NCBI RefSeq assembly: GCF_006716565.1
Contig: NZ_VFPG01000001.1
Span: 5,766,001 to 5,830,000 of the forward strand
Direction: 5' to 3'
Origin: Nocardia bhagyanarayanae
GTDB lineage: Bacteria > Actinomycetota > Actinomycetes > Mycobacteriales > Mycobacteriaceae
DNA length: 64,000 nucleotides
The position numbers and the translations under genes are program-made. The notes beneath the pieces are model-generated. The model was not told where the DNA came from, searched no databases, and worked only from the letters and a program-made list of their open reading frames with translations. Each line of letters starts with the position of its first letter. The first letter of the stretch is position 1. Below are positions 46,116-55,184 of the stretch, piece after piece.

Positions 46116-46850
46116 GTGGTGAGGATTCGCAAGCTACTCGAAATGGCCGGCGTCGCAGTGACCGATCTGCCAGGCGAGTACGCGAAACCGGGCAAGGTCC
46201 GCCGCATCGGGTTCGTCGAAGACCATCAAGCCATGGCCGTCGGCTTGGCGGCCATCCTCTCGCAACAGCCGGATCTGACCGTGGTCGCCTTGGCACCGAC
46301 CGTTCCGGAATTGCTCTCTCAGACAACGGAAATGGATTTGGCGATCCTGGACTTGCGGCTGCCGGACGGCTCGAGCCCGCGTGCCAACGTCGAACTGCTC
46401 CGCCGACACGGGATCGACTGCCTTGTCTACACCACCGGCACCACCGGGGATTGGCGTGACCTTGTCCGTTCGGCCGCTCGGGCAGGCGTTTTGGGCGTCG
46501 CGCTCAAGAACGAACCGATAGATCTGACGATCGCGATGATTCGCGCCGCCGCCTCGGGCAGACAAGTCGCCACGATGGCGTGGGCGGCCGCCATCGATAC
46601 CGACCCGGCACTGCCCAGGATCGATCTTCCGCCGCGGCAACGACAGGTGCTCGAGCTGTACGCGAATGGCGAGACTGCCGGGGCCGTCGCCCGCAAACTC
46701 GGCCTGTCCGATCACACGGTCAACGACTATCTGGCTCGAATTCGTCGGCGGTACGCGGAAGCCGGCCGGCCGGTCCGTTCTCGCATCGACCTCTATAGAG
46801 AGGCGGCCAAAGATGGTTTCGTCAAAGGTGACCGCCCCTCCTCCGAGTAG
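46116..46850 (+). CDS. LuxR-type response regulator of the kinase-like/GTPase region
   Basis: A 244-residue protein with a receiver domain (GFVEDHQAMAVGLAAIL, aspartate in LAILDLRLPDG, lysine in GVALKNE) and a C-terminal LuxR helix-turn-helix (LPPRQRQVLELYANGETAGA, then KLGLSDHTVNDYLARIRRR). GTG 46116 is the longest start; ATG 46143 is possible. It overlaps the next gene by 38 bases. It is distinct from the regulator at 45331. Confidence 0.82.
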   Translation: MVRIRKLLEMAGVAVTDLPGEYAKPGKVRRIGFVEDHQAMAVGLAAILSQQPDLTVVALAPTVPELLSQTTEMDLAILDLRLPDGSSPRANVELLRRHGIDCLVYTTGTTGDWRDLVRSAARAGVLGVALKNEPIDLTIAMIRAAASGRQVATMAWAAAIDTDPALPRIDLPPRQRQVLELYANGETAGAVARKLGLSDHTVNDYLARIRRRYAEAGRPVRSRIDLYREAAKDGFVKGDRPSSE

Positions 46851-48048
46851 GTCGGCGGCGCCGCGGCCGGTCCCCGTTCCCGAGCGCAGCGCCGAGGAGC
46901 GGCTCACCCGCGGAGGCGGCTTGTTCGTCGGGACCGGCGGACTCTTCTACGCCGCGCTCACGGTGCAACCGGCGCTGTCGCAAACACACCTCGCCGCGAC
47001 ATGGTGGACGCCAACGGCTTTGGCGGCGATCTACCTACCGCCTGCACTGATGGTGCTCGCGGCGGCACTATGGCGACTGGATTTGCTCCGATACGCAGTG
47101 CTGGCATTCGCGGGCGGATACGGCGTCGCGATCGCGTCCTGGTTGCTGGTTCGCACCGGTCACACGGTCGGTAACGAGACGACGCTCTGGATCGTGTGGA
47201 TGCCCGGACTTCCCGCCGTCGCGATGTGCCTGTTCCGGCACCGCACACCGTTCGTGTACTTGGCCGTCGTGTCCGTACTCAGTCAGCTCGCGACCATGCT
47301 GGTCCGCACCGACTACGACGGCGGCCTGCTGCTGAGCGACATCCTGTTCGCCGTCTCCTATTCGGCGCTGCCCGCTGCGGCCTGCGTCGGCCTGATCAGG
47401 ACCGGCCGCATTCTCGACGAGACATCCCACGCCGTGACGGCTGCAGCCGCCGACAACGCCGCTGCCGAGGCGCGTCGCTTCGAACGGCGACGCTTCGACG
47501 GGCTCACCCACGATGGCGTCATCGCGACGCTGCTCCAGGCATCACGCGCCGCCAATACTCCGTTACTCGCCGGCTATGGGCGGTCCACACTCGAGAGTCT
47601 GGACGGCTTGCGCTCGGGCGCCGCCCCGGCCGAGCATGTCGAAATTGTTCGATGGTTGGCGAATCTGCGCGCCGTTGTCGCTGACATCGATGACACGGTT
47701 CCGGTGCTGGTCAACGAATCCGCGGATCGCCTCGGCCCGATGCCGGGAATGGTAGCGACGCTGCTGGTGAGCGCGACCGGTGAAGCCGTGCGCAACTGGC
47801 AGCGACACGCGAGCACACCCGTGCGGGCGGCCGTGTGCGAGGTGACCGTCACCGTCGAGCGGACGGCGGTGACGGTCGAGATAACGGACGACGGCGCCGG
47901 CTTCGATACGACCGCCGTACCGTCCGTTCGAATCGGATTGCGCGCCAATATTATCGAGGCATTCGCGGACCTGCCCGGCGGTTGGTCCAGTATCGACTCC
48001 CTGCCCGGCCGGGGCTGTCGTGTGTGCGTCGGGTGGACGACGACATGA
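46813..48048 (+). CDS. Membrane sensor histidine-kinase-like protein
   Basis: A 411-residue protein with about six membrane helices in the first half. The second half has FERRRFDGLTHDGVIATLL, a possible phospho-accepting helix with a histidine, a weak N-box (VSATGEAVRNWQRH) and a clear G1 box (ITDDGAGFD). The ATPase domain is reduced compared with the kinase at 44159, but it is likely functional or recently so. The ATG lies within the end of the response regulator gene, and its own stop overlaps the next start as ATGA. Confidence 0.72.
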   Translation: MVSSKVTAPPPSRSAAPRPVPVPERSAEERLTRGGGLFVGTGGLFYAALTVQPALSQTHLAATWWTPTALAAIYLPPALMVLAAALWRLDLLRYAVLAFAGGYGVAIASWLLVRTGHTVGNETTLWIVWMPGLPAVAMCLFRHRTPFVYLAVVSVLSQLATMLVRTDYDGGLLLSDILFAVSYSALPAAACVGLIRTGRILDETSHAVTAAAADNAAAEARRFERRRFDGLTHDGVIATLLQASRAANTPLLAGYGRSTLESLDGLRSGAAPAEHVEIVRWLANLRAVVADIDDTVPVLVNESADRLGPMPGMVATLLVSATGEAVRNWQRHASTPVRAAVCEVTVTVERTAVTVEITDDGAGFDTTAVPSVRIGLRANIIEAFADLPGGWSSIDSLPGRGCRVCVGWTTT

Positions 48049-49142
48049 CCTCGCACCCGGACGATCCACAAGACGTCCGCGATGTCCTCGGCATGCGGAC
48101 GCCAGCGGCATGGGGACTGTACGGCCTATTCGTCGCGACGATGTTCACCATGGCGTTCTCGGCGACCGAGGGGGTCCGGCACGTCTGGGTCATGGCGTTG
48201 GCGGCCGCGGTCCTCGCGGTAGCGGGTCTCGGCGTCATCGTCGCGCCGGGTGATCCGCTGCGGCACCGCTATGCCGCGCCGATGGCGGCGGCCGCGCCCA
48301 TCGGCGCCGTCCTCGGCCTTTCCCAGTTGCCTGTGCCGATCGCGAACGCAACCCAGCTCTGGTTCCTCGGCGCGGCGTCCGCCTACCTCAACTTCATGTG
48401 CATCCGGGCCGCCTCGGCGTGGGCTTGGGCGGCGCTCGCCGCGCAGGTCGTGGTCTGCACGGTGTGGACGGCGAACACTCGCCAGGGGTTCATGACGGGG
48501 CTCGGGTTCTCTTTCATCAACGCCGCGCCACTGTTGATGGCGACCTTCTTCTCCCGCGTTGTACGACCGATGGCACAGTCGATTCTGAGTCTGCGAAGAC
48601 AGGCGGCCGAGCGCTCGGCGGCGGAAGCCGCCGCCGAAGCCGGTCAGCAAGAACGCGACACGCGCTTGAACCATCTCGACAACGCTGCCCGCCCCTTGCT
48701 GGAAACGATCGCGAGCGGAAGGCCTCTCAGCGCTGCTGAACAGGAGCAATGCCAGCTGCTCGAAGCCGAACTCCGCGACGAGATCCTCGGCGGCCGCATG
48801 GTCGACCGCGACATCATGGCGGCCGCGCGGAAGGCACGCGGTCGCGGCGTGGCGGTCGTACTCGATGACGGCGGCGGTCTCGACGCGGCCGGTGCGGACC
48901 TCACGGGTGTGGTCCGCTCGGTGGTGCGCCGAGCGCTCGACCATGCCGACTCCGGCGAAGTGATCGCGCGGGTCCTACCCCCTGGCCGCGATCTGGTGGC
49001 TTCGGTGCTGCTGCGTGGGGCGACCGAGCTCCGAATCGAAGTGGAGCCCACGGGCACGGTGCGGTCGGACCTCGACGCGGAGATCTTTAGCGGCGCGAAC
49101 CAAGACCCCGAACCTGCGGGCCGAGAAGTCGCGGATTTCTGA
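48045..49142 (+). CDS. Membrane protein related to sensor kinases but lacking a catalytic domain
   Basis: A 365-residue protein with about five hydrophobic segments to residue 180, then a coiled region (SLRRQAAERSAAEAAAEAGQ) and a soluble domain with no H-box, N-box or G-box that I can see. It sits in the place of a second kinase after the regulator and the first kinase-like protein, with ATGA coupling. It may be a signalling partner or decoy for the kinase-like protein upstream. I do not recognise a family. Confidence 0.62.
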   Translation: MTSHPDDPQDVRDVLGMRTPAAWGLYGLFVATMFTMAFSATEGVRHVWVMALAAAVLAVAGLGVIVAPGDPLRHRYAAPMAAAAPIGAVLGLSQLPVPIANATQLWFLGAASAYLNFMCIRAASAWAWAALAAQVVVCTVWTANTRQGFMTGLGFSFINAAPLLMATFFSRVVRPMAQSILSLRRQAAERSAAEAAAEAGQQERDTRLNHLDNAARPLLETIASGRPLSAAEQEQCQLLEAELRDEILGGRMVDRDIMAAARKARGRGVAVVLDDGGGLDAAGADLTGVVRSVVRRALDHADSGEVIARVLPPGRDLVASVLLRGATELRIEVEPTGTVRSDLDAEIFSGANQDPEPAGREVADF

Positions 49143-49144
49143 CG

Positions 49145-49166
49145 TCACCGTATGCACGTACGGTGA
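49145..49166. promoter_or_regulatory. 22-bp inverted repeat upstream of the GTPase operon
   Basis: TCACCGTA (49145-49152) and TACGGTGA (49159-49166) form a perfect 8-bp inverted repeat around six bases. It starts three bases after the previous stop and about 100 bases before the GTPase start. It could be an operator for the response regulator at 46116, or a weak terminator; there is no T-tract. Confidence 0.5.
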
Positions 49167-49266
49167 TTCGAGCTGCGCGCGAACCATTTTCGGCACGGAA
49201 TTCCGCCACTGTCGCTATTCCCGCGCATGCTCATTCGGACGGAAATTCGGCGCGTGAAGGAAACAC

Positions 49267-50109
49267 ATGTTCGAAAAGCTGCAGCTGCAGAAGATCATGA
49301 CCGCATTGAAACTGCAGAACCCGCACATCAGCGAAGCGCAATGGGCCGAGACCGAGGCGCGCCTGGCCGAGCGCATCAAGAATGTCTCGCCGCCGACGAT
49401 CGCACTCATCGGGCTGGCCGGCGTCGGCAAGTCATCGACCATCAACGCCTTGTTCAACGCGGGCGCGAAGGTCAGCCATCACGAGCCGTGCACCCGGGTC
49501 GCGCAGCCGATCGTGGGCGATCTGTACGAGTACACCGGCCGTAAAGGCAACATCATTGTTTACGATATGCCGGGTCTCGGCGAGAACCTCATGGCCGACG
49601 AGACGCACTACGAGACGTATTCGAAGGTGCTGCCGAACGTCGACGTGGCGATCTGGGTCATCGATGCGCCGAGCCGGGTGATATCGCCGATCGAAGTCGC
49701 ACTGCGGAGGTTGCGCGCGGAGAACGGCAACGCGCTGGTCGACAAAATAGTCTTCGCGGCGAACAAGATCGACCGGATCGATCCGGGCGAGGAAGCCTGG
49801 ATCCGTCAGGCGAACGTCCCGAGCAAGCAGCAGCAGCGAACGATCGGACTGTACGAGCGGTTCTTGCGCGATGCACTGAAGAACGAGGTGAGCAGCGCCG
49901 AGGACAGCATCGTCTGCTACTCGGCGAAGCGCCGCTACAACCTGGAGCTGCTCCTGGAGAAGGTCGGCATGCACGCGCCCGATGATCGTGCGTGGCTGTT
50001 GGGCCGGGTGGCCGACGTGGCCGACTTCCGGGAATTCGTGGACCCGCGCCTGCTCGGGTGGATCGAGGCGAACCGAGATCAGCTGAGCCAGTTCAACGGT
50101 CGGCGGTGA
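49267..50109 (+). CDS. HSR1/dynamin-like small GTPase
   Basis: A 280-residue GTPase. P-loop GLAGVGKSS at residues 49-57, switch threonine in CTRVAQ, G3 YDMPGLGEN near 97 and G4 NKID near 165 are all intact. A helical extension of about 40 residues precedes the G domain. The class is the Era/HSR1/IRG-like group, not elongation factors. It is the first gene of a tight trio (4-base gap, then 1-base overlap) with the small helical protein and the zinc-ribbon protein. ATG 49267 has GGA four bases upstream. Confidence 0.85.
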   Translation: MFEKLQLQKIMTALKLQNPHISEAQWAETEARLAERIKNVSPPTIALIGLAGVGKSSTINALFNAGAKVSHHEPCTRVAQPIVGDLYEYTGRKGNIIVYDMPGLGENLMADETHYETYSKVLPNVDVAIWVIDAPSRVISPIEVALRRLRAENGNALVDKIVFAANKIDRIDPGEEAWIRQANVPSKQQQRTIGLYERFLRDALKNEVSSAEDSIVCYSAKRRYNLELLLEKVGMHAPDDRAWLLGRVADVADFREFVDPRLLGWIEANRDQLSQFNGRR

Positions 50110-50113
50110 CCTC

Positions 50114-50392
50114 GTGGCGCACATGATCGGCCCGGAAGACCCGGAGTGGGAGGAGGTCGCGGCCCGGCTCTACGACTTCATGGGACAGATGGACAGCAGC
50201 CACGCCAGGCGTTTACAAGCGGACGAGGTTTCCTTCCGGAAGTTCTGCGCCTACGCCGTGGAGCAGATCGCCGCGAGGCTGGGCTACGCCCTCGCGAGTC
50301 TCGACGAATTCGTGCGCGACATGAGCTGGGCTGCGAAGAAGGGCTTCGCGAGCGGTATGGAGCGCGCCAGGGCGAAGAGCGTGCGGTCGTGA
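50114..50392 (+). CDS. Small helical protein of the GTPase operon
   Basis: A 92-residue, mostly helical, charged protein with no cysteines outside FCAYAVEQ and no signal. GTG 50114 lies four bases after the GTPase stop; ATG 50123 is an alternative. Its last base overlaps the zinc-ribbon start. No family recognised. It may be an adaptor between the GTPase and the zinc-ribbon protein. Confidence 0.65.
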   Translation: MAHMIGPEDPEWEEVAARLYDFMGQMDSSHARRLQADEVSFRKFCAYAVEQIAARLGYALASLDEFVRDMSWAAKKGFASGMERARAKSVRS

Positions 50393-50796
50393 TGAATTCG
50401 TCGATGTATCTTCCGCTGCCGTTCCCCGCGTGCCCGTCGTGTCAGCTTTCCTGGGCGACGTGCGTTCATCGACATTGCGGCGGCGAAATCGAAGTCGAGC
50501 CGACGACGCGCTCGGTGCGATGCCAGGCCTGCCGCGGCAACTGGAACATCATGGCCTCGGTGTTCTATTGCTCGTGCGGTCACAGTTTCTCAGCCGTGGA
50601 AGTCGCCGAGGCGATCGACGGCCTCATGGACACCTGTCGACGCTTGCTCACCGTCATCGATGACACGAGCAGATCGGATGCGGCGTTTCGCGCGCGAACC
50701 GACAGCAGTCTGCGGCGATTCGTCAGCGAGATCGCGCACGCCCTGGGGGACGCGGCTGGCTACGCGATCGGAAAACTGCTCGCTCGTTTTCTCTAA
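50392..50796 (+). CDS. Zinc-ribbon protein of the GTPase operon
   Basis: A 134-residue protein with cysteines at 14, 17, 24, 29, 44, 47, 60 and 62 plus His64, making at least two probable zinc sites (CPSC, CQAC, CSCGH). The layout recalls TerY-C-type zinc domains of tellurite-resistance-like systems, but this is a loose likeness. The C-terminal half is helical and ends in an IGKLLARFL segment that might touch membrane. TGA/ATG of the neighbours share a base. Confidence 0.68.
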   Translation: MNSSMYLPLPFPACPSCQLSWATCVHRHCGGEIEVEPTTRSVRCQACRGNWNIMASVFYCSCGHSFSAVEVAEAIDGLMDTCRRLLTVIDDTSRSDAAFRARTDSSLRRFVSEIAHALGDAAGYAIGKLLARFL

Positions 50797-50826
50797 CCAG
50801 GATTCCGATAACCAGAAAGGAAAACA

Positions 50827-51258
50827 ATGAAACTCGTTTCCGCACTGATGGTTCCGGCTGCGACCGTCTGCGCCCTGCTGGTCGCGAGCCCGGCCAACGC
50901 GCACACGACGCAATCTCCCGCGACACCGTCGAACGATGGCCCGCACCCGTGGGCTGTCCACCCCTCCGAGTCGAGCGCGTGCTCTACCCCGGGGATCAGT
51001 GTCTCGTCGGTGTTCTGGGTCTACGACTTCAATCACGCGTGCAAGCACCACGACGGCTGCTATGAGGGGTTCCCGCGCAACGGCAAGCCGACGCATTGGG
51101 TCAGCCGCAAGCAGTGCGACGACTGGTTCTTGGGCGACATGTTCGCCTCCTGCCAGTTCTCATGGGACTCACGGAGCTGCCTCAGCTGGATGGCCACCTA
51201 CTACAACGGGGTCAGGATCGGCGGCGGCCCCGGCTACCGCGGGCCGGTCAACGACTGA
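50827..51258 (+). CDS. Secreted prokaryotic phospholipase A2
   Basis: A 143-residue exported protein. Signal peptide about residues 1-26 (LVSALMVPAATVCALLVASP, cleavage after ANA). The core FNHACKHHDGCYEGFPRNG has the catalytic His-Asp pair of prokaryotic phospholipase A2, flanked by cysteines for two or more disulfides. It would release fatty acid from phospholipids outside the cell. ATG 50827 follows AGGAAAAC. A strong terminator hairpin lies 23 bases after the stop. Confidence 0.88.
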   Translation: MKLVSALMVPAATVCALLVASPANAHTTQSPATPSNDGPHPWAVHPSESSACSTPGISVSSVFWVYDFNHACKHHDGCYEGFPRNGKPTHWVSRKQCDDWFLGDMFASCQFSWDSRSCLSWMATYYNGVRIGGGPGYRGPVND

Positions 51259-51280
51259 CGCCCGCGCGGTGTTACCCGAT

Positions 51281-51308
51281 CGCCGCCCCGGTCACGGCCG
51301 GGGCGGCG
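51281..51308 (+). terminator. Terminator after the phospholipase gene
   Basis: A perfect 11-bp GC stem (51281-51291 with 51298-51308) and a six-base loop, 23 bases after the stop. Confidence 0.8.
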
Positions 51309-51418
51309 CTCAATGGGCCGGCAGGTGTTGTTAGTCGAGAGGTCGTCGAGGGTGCCGAGATCGCCGTCTCTGCCGCCCATTCGACAAGCAGCCGATTTTG
51401 CGGAGGCTGCCGCGATTC

Positions 51419-51817
51419 TCATCTCTCGGTGCGGGCGAGTAAGTAGGACCGGACGACGAGACGCAACTCCTCGACCAGTGCCGGGCATTGCTCCTGGTTG
51501 GCCTCGACGATCAAGGGCATCATGCCACGGAGCAGTTGGATCGCCACCGTGGTCGTTCGATGCCGGTCCTCGGGACCCAGCTGCGGAAACGCTGCGCCCA
51601 CAAGGGTTTCTACCTGCGCGTGGATCGCGACGTGTGCGGGCGCGATGGTCGCACGCAGCGTGGCGGGCATGTCCGTGCGGGCGAACAACGCCTGTGAGAT
51701 CCCGGCTGCTGCGGCCACGGCGTTGGTAATCGTGCCCTCGTATCCGCGCTCGGCGAAGACCGCCTCCATGCTCGGATCGTCGCCAACCGTCGCCCGATCC
51801 CCATCCGTCGGTGACAT
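51419..51817 (-). pseudogene. Truncated TetR regulator
   Basis: A 132-residue frame whose N-terminus matches only the first half of a TetR helix-turn-helix (MEAVFAERGYEGTITNAVAA, then AGISQALFA). The recognition helix and the following SKE-L helix are missing, and it goes directly into a normal TetR C-terminal domain (VAIHAQVETLVGAAF, LLRGMMPLIVEANQEQ). Family members have about 190 residues. The deletion removes the DNA contact, so it probably cannot bind DNA on its own. Confidence 0.65.
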
Positions 51818-51952
51818 TAGCGCCGCTTATGAGAAGCGTTGCAGGGGAGCCGCTCCACGGGGAGCCCCGTCCCGGCAGTGCCAGTTGCGGCAGGACGAGG
51901 CGGGGCAGCGATGCCAGCCGGCATAACTGGCCGCCGACACTCCGTCCCATTT

Positions 51953-51974
51953 AATATGTATCTCATAACATATT
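51953..51974. promoter_or_regulatory. AT-rich inverted repeat upstream of the XRE gene
   Basis: AATATGT (51953-51959) and ACATATT (51968-51974) flank eight bases. It lies in an unusually AT-rich patch between the truncated TetR gene and the XRE gene, as a TetR operator would. Confidence 0.5.
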
Positions 51975-52060
51975 GTCGACATACTTGATTACCGCTTCGA
52001 TCACCCGCTCGATGCCCGGACAACAAGTGCGTCGTAGAGACCCGAAAGGGCGGACCCGGG

Positions 52061-52915
52061 GTGGCAGAGTCCCAGTTGTCGAAGTTCCTTCGTTCGCGGC
52101 GTGATCGCCTCGAACCGCGCGATGCGGGGCTGGTCGACATGCCCAGGCGTCGCCGCGTTCCGGGTTTACGACGCGAGGACGTGGCGCAGCTGGCCGGGGT
52201 CAGTGTGGACTACTACACCCGGCTCGAGCAGGGGCGTTCTTCGAATGTCTCCGACTCCGTGCTCGTCGCGGTGGCCAAGGCGCTGCTGTTGGATCCCGAC
52301 GAGCGCGAGTATCTGGTTCAAATCACCCGCGCCCACGCAGAAAGGCACATCGTCTTTCCACAAGCGGATGAGACAGCGAGACGGTTGTTGAGGTGGATTT
52401 CGGCGCCAGCGCTGGTGCTCAACCCCCGTCTGGATGTACTCGCAAGCAACGAGCCCGCTGAACTTCTCCTTGTGGAAGGGGATTCAGCTGCCGCACAACG
52501 AAACCTCGCCCGCATACAACTCCTAGGCGCCAACTCGCGCGAGCGTTTCCCGGATCAGCGCGTTATCGCTCACGAGTTCGCAGCTCACCTGCGCATGATG
52601 ACGAGCAGATTCCCCTTCGATGACGCCTTGACCACATTGATCGATGAGTTGTACAGCCACAGTGCGAGTTTCCGCGCCGAGTGGGAATCGTATCCCGTGC
52701 GATCGATATCAGGCGGGGTCACCACGATAGATCACCACCGATGGGGTCTACTGAGTCTTCATTACGAAGTCGCCACAGTCACGCCCGATCTCCAGCACCT
52801 GTTGTGGATCTACACCGCCACGCCGGGCTCACAAGAGGAGCGAACATTGCGCGCATACGCCACAAGTTCGCCAGCGGCGGATACTCCGCCCTCTCGCCTT
52901 CCTGGCAGCCGATGA
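52061..52915 (+). CDS. XRE-family regulator with MmyB-like ligand domain
   Basis: A 284-residue regulator like those at 30795 and 59004. The helix-turn-helix has RRVPGLRREDVAQLAGVSVD and YYTRLEQGRSSNVS; the MmyB-type domain follows with LRWISAPALVLNPRLDVLAS. GTG 52061 is the start that fits the family; a GAAAGG is visible but about ten bases too far for certainty. It is likely to control a neighbouring operon, possibly the type VII-like pair downstream, but no operator links them. Confidence 0.8.
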   Translation: MAESQLSKFLRSRRDRLEPRDAGLVDMPRRRRVPGLRREDVAQLAGVSVDYYTRLEQGRSSNVSDSVLVAVAKALLLDPDEREYLVQITRAHAERHIVFPQADETARRLLRWISAPALVLNPRLDVLASNEPAELLLVEGDSAAAQRNLARIQLLGANSRERFPDQRVIAHEFAAHLRMMTSRFPFDDALTTLIDELYSHSASFRAEWESYPVRSISGGVTTIDHHRWGLLSLHYEVATVTPDLQHLLWIYTATPGSQEERTLRAYATSSPAADTPPSRLPGSR

Positions 52916-53345
52916 GGTAAACCCCCATGGTGCGATAGGAATACGTCGCTGCGGCGCTGTCATCTCAGACAATTGGCGCGCTCGCCAACCACCAGCACAG
53001 CGCTTCACGCGTCGAGCACAGCGCACAGGCACCACTCCTGCGAGCGCCTGCAGGCCTGCCTCGGCGCGGCGGATGTCGCTGGAATCGATTGGCCGCGAAC
53101 AACTCTGGCGTGAATCGGCGTCAGGCGGCGACGAACCGACGTACGGCTGCGGCAAGAGAACATGTTCGGAGCGACGCGGAGGGTGTCGACGACCATGGTG
53201 GTTCTGCCGAACCTAGGCTCGCGCAGCCGAGGGATCGACAGCCTCTGGCTGATTCGCCTCGGCCAACCCAAGATTGGCATCGAAGGCGGCGAATACGAAG
53301 CAGCCGCCAGCGTCCGGTTGCACGACCTGCGATCAGGAGGTCCGA
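52916..53345. other. Intergenic region with one small open frame, 430 bases
   Basis: No strong promoter or repeat is visible. A 63-codon frame at 53162-53353 is described separately. Other frames here are shadows. Confidence 0.5.
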
Positions 53346-53353
53346 GTGAGTGA
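53162..53353 (+). CDS. Possible 63-residue protein overlapping the type VII-like gene
   Basis: An ATG at 53162 opens a frame that runs to 53353 and overlaps the next start by eight bases. The product has no low-complexity bias (it includes GSRSRGIDSLWLIRLGQPK) and codon third positions are moderately GC-rich. The ribosome-binding site is poor. It may be a coupled leader protein or chance. Confidence 0.28.
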   Translation: MFGATRRVSTTMVVLPNLGSRSRGIDSLWLIRLGQPKIGIEGGEYEAAASVRLHDLRSGGPSE

Positions 53354-55184
53354 GACCAGCGCGACCAATCCTTGGCAGATATTGCGCGTTCAGGCGCACG
53401 ACGGTGCTCTCGAATTCCATCCAGAGGCCGCGCTCGACGTTGTCGAATTGGCGACAGAGCTCGTCGGCGGTGTGCTGGCGATTCGCGAGAACGCAACAGG
53501 GGTGGAGCATTTCGAGGCGCTGTCGAACTTGTCGTCAGGTGCGGCGCTCGCGGCCAAGTTCGCGCAAAAGGGCGCCGAACTGGGCCAGATCCTGGACGGA
53601 CATATCACTGTTCTCGAGACCATGATCGACACCTTCGTCGCCGCGGGCCGGGAGTACGCCCGCGCCGATGACCTGAACGCGGACGAACTCGGGCGCATCA
53701 CCGTGCCGCGCGAAGCATCGACCACGCTCGGACGCTCACCGGAATCGACGCCCATCGTCGGCGAGCTCGACAGCGAAGGACACTATTCGGACCCCGGCTA
53801 TTGGCTGGAACCTCATGTCGCCCACGACATCGAGCCCATGTCGAGACGGCTGCGAGAACACGACGAATTCGAGCCGACAACGATCGCGGACGACACCGAG
53901 AACGCCAACGCACTGACCTACGAGGACCTCTACCAACTCGGCCGAAGCATCCGCGCCCAGCAGGTCGCCGACGCCGGCGGGCGCTGGAAGTGGATGAGTC
54001 AGCGAATCCGCGCGATCTTCGTCGAATACGCCAATCATGTCGAAACCGTGACAGTGGAGCAGTGGCGCGGCGAAGGGCGTGAAGCGGCTGTCGCCGCGGT
54101 GCGGGCCTACGCCCACGCCGCTCGACAACTGTCCAACAGCATGGCGGTCATGGCAGACAACCTCGCATACACCGCCGGGTGGTTGGAAGCGACTCGGGTG
54201 AGTATGCCTCAGGATCCGGTCAATCCTGCCGGTTCTTCTAGCACCCAGTACGTTCCCATGGGGCCCTACGGCACCTATTCGATGCCTGTCACAGTGGAGG
54301 ATCCCACCCCGGAGTATCAGGAGGCTCTGCGCCAGACGTACGGGGTCGGGATCGATGCTTCGGCCGTTCGTGTTCCCGTCTTACCGCCAGTCGAGACAGC
54401 CTTTGCCCAGGTGCCTGTCATCGAGGAGGGCGTAGCGGGCGGCGGAAGCGACCGCGGTCCCGGTGGAAACGGAGCCGCGGAAAGCCTCGCCGATACGAGG
54501 ACGGAGGCGCTGACGCAGCCGGTCTCGACCGCCGGTGCGCAGATGCCGACCATGCCTGTTTCCGCCGTGGGCGCCGAGACTTCGATGAGGCCAGTGACCT
54601 ACCCGCAACCGGACGATGGTCAGGTGCGGACGACTCCTGCGGCAGCCGGTTCGTTCCCACCCAGCGCGGGACAGCGCAAGGACAACGCACCGGACTTCGC
54701 GCGACCGCAATCGAGTGACCTCGGGCAGAATCTGGCGGGAACTCTTGCGCGAGCAGTCCAACAGGCATCGCCCGACCGACGCCCGCTGTCGGCTCCCCTA
54801 TCCTCGGCATCACCCAATTCGATTCCACACCAGTCGTCTCCGGCGCGCACGGCGGCGGACGGATCCGGCGGGCGCGGAGTGGGAGGTGCGGCGTCGGCCG
54901 GTGCGGCATCCGACGCACATCGCGACCCTGCCCGCATGGCGAAACTGTTTCCCCGTGCCACCTCCGTCCCCATCGAGCCGGGTGGGGCCGCCGCGGCACC
55001 TCGCTCGAGCACCGCGCCGGTCGCTCCTGCCATGGGCGGTCCTGCCGGGATGGGTGGAGCCGCCAACGGTGCGGACAAGCGCGACGGGCACCGGCGAGCC
55101 GCCTACCTCGACTCGCCGCACCATTTCGAGGAGGCGCTGGGTGAGGCGCCTCGTGTGGTCAACACTCCGGTGATCGAACGATGA
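53346..55184 (+). CDS. Type VII (ESX)-associated protein with WxG-type and Pro/Ala-rich domains
   Basis: A 612-residue protein. Residues 10-110 form helices like an Esx/ESAT-6 hairpin (LDVVELATELVGGVLAIREN, GQILDGHITVLETMIDTFVAAG, each in part). Residues 200-300 are PPE/WXG100-like with QWRGEGREAAVAAVRAY. The rest is Pro/Ser/Gly/Ala-rich, probably disordered. GTG 53346 follows GGAGG by five bases. It overlaps the EspG gene by ATGA. The pair is not inside an ESX core locus (no EccB/C/D seen here), so it is an orphan substrate and chaperone. Confidence 0.78.
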   Translation: MSETSATNPWQILRVQAHDGALEFHPEAALDVVELATELVGGVLAIRENATGVEHFEALSNLSSGAALAAKFAQKGAELGQILDGHITVLETMIDTFVAAGREYARADDLNADELGRITVPREASTTLGRSPESTPIVGELDSEGHYSDPGYWLEPHVAHDIEPMSRRLREHDEFEPTTIADDTENANALTYEDLYQLGRSIRAQQVADAGGRWKWMSQRIRAIFVEYANHVETVTVEQWRGEGREAAVAAVRAYAHAARQLSNSMAVMADNLAYTAGWLEATRVSMPQDPVNPAGSSSTQYVPMGPYGTYSMPVTVEDPTPEYQEALRQTYGVGIDASAVRVPVLPPVETAFAQVPVIEEGVAGGGSDRGPGGNGAAESLADTRTEALTQPVSTAGAQMPTMPVSAVGAETSMRPVTYPQPDDGQVRTTPAAAGSFPPSAGQRKDNAPDFARPQSSDLGQNLAGTLARAVQQASPDRRPLSAPLSSASPNSIPHQSSPARTAADGSGGRGVGGAASAGAASDAHRDPARMAKLFPRATSVPIEPGGAAAAPRSSTAPVAPAMGGPAGMGGAANGADKRDGHRRAAYLDSPHHFEEALGEAPRVVNTPVIER

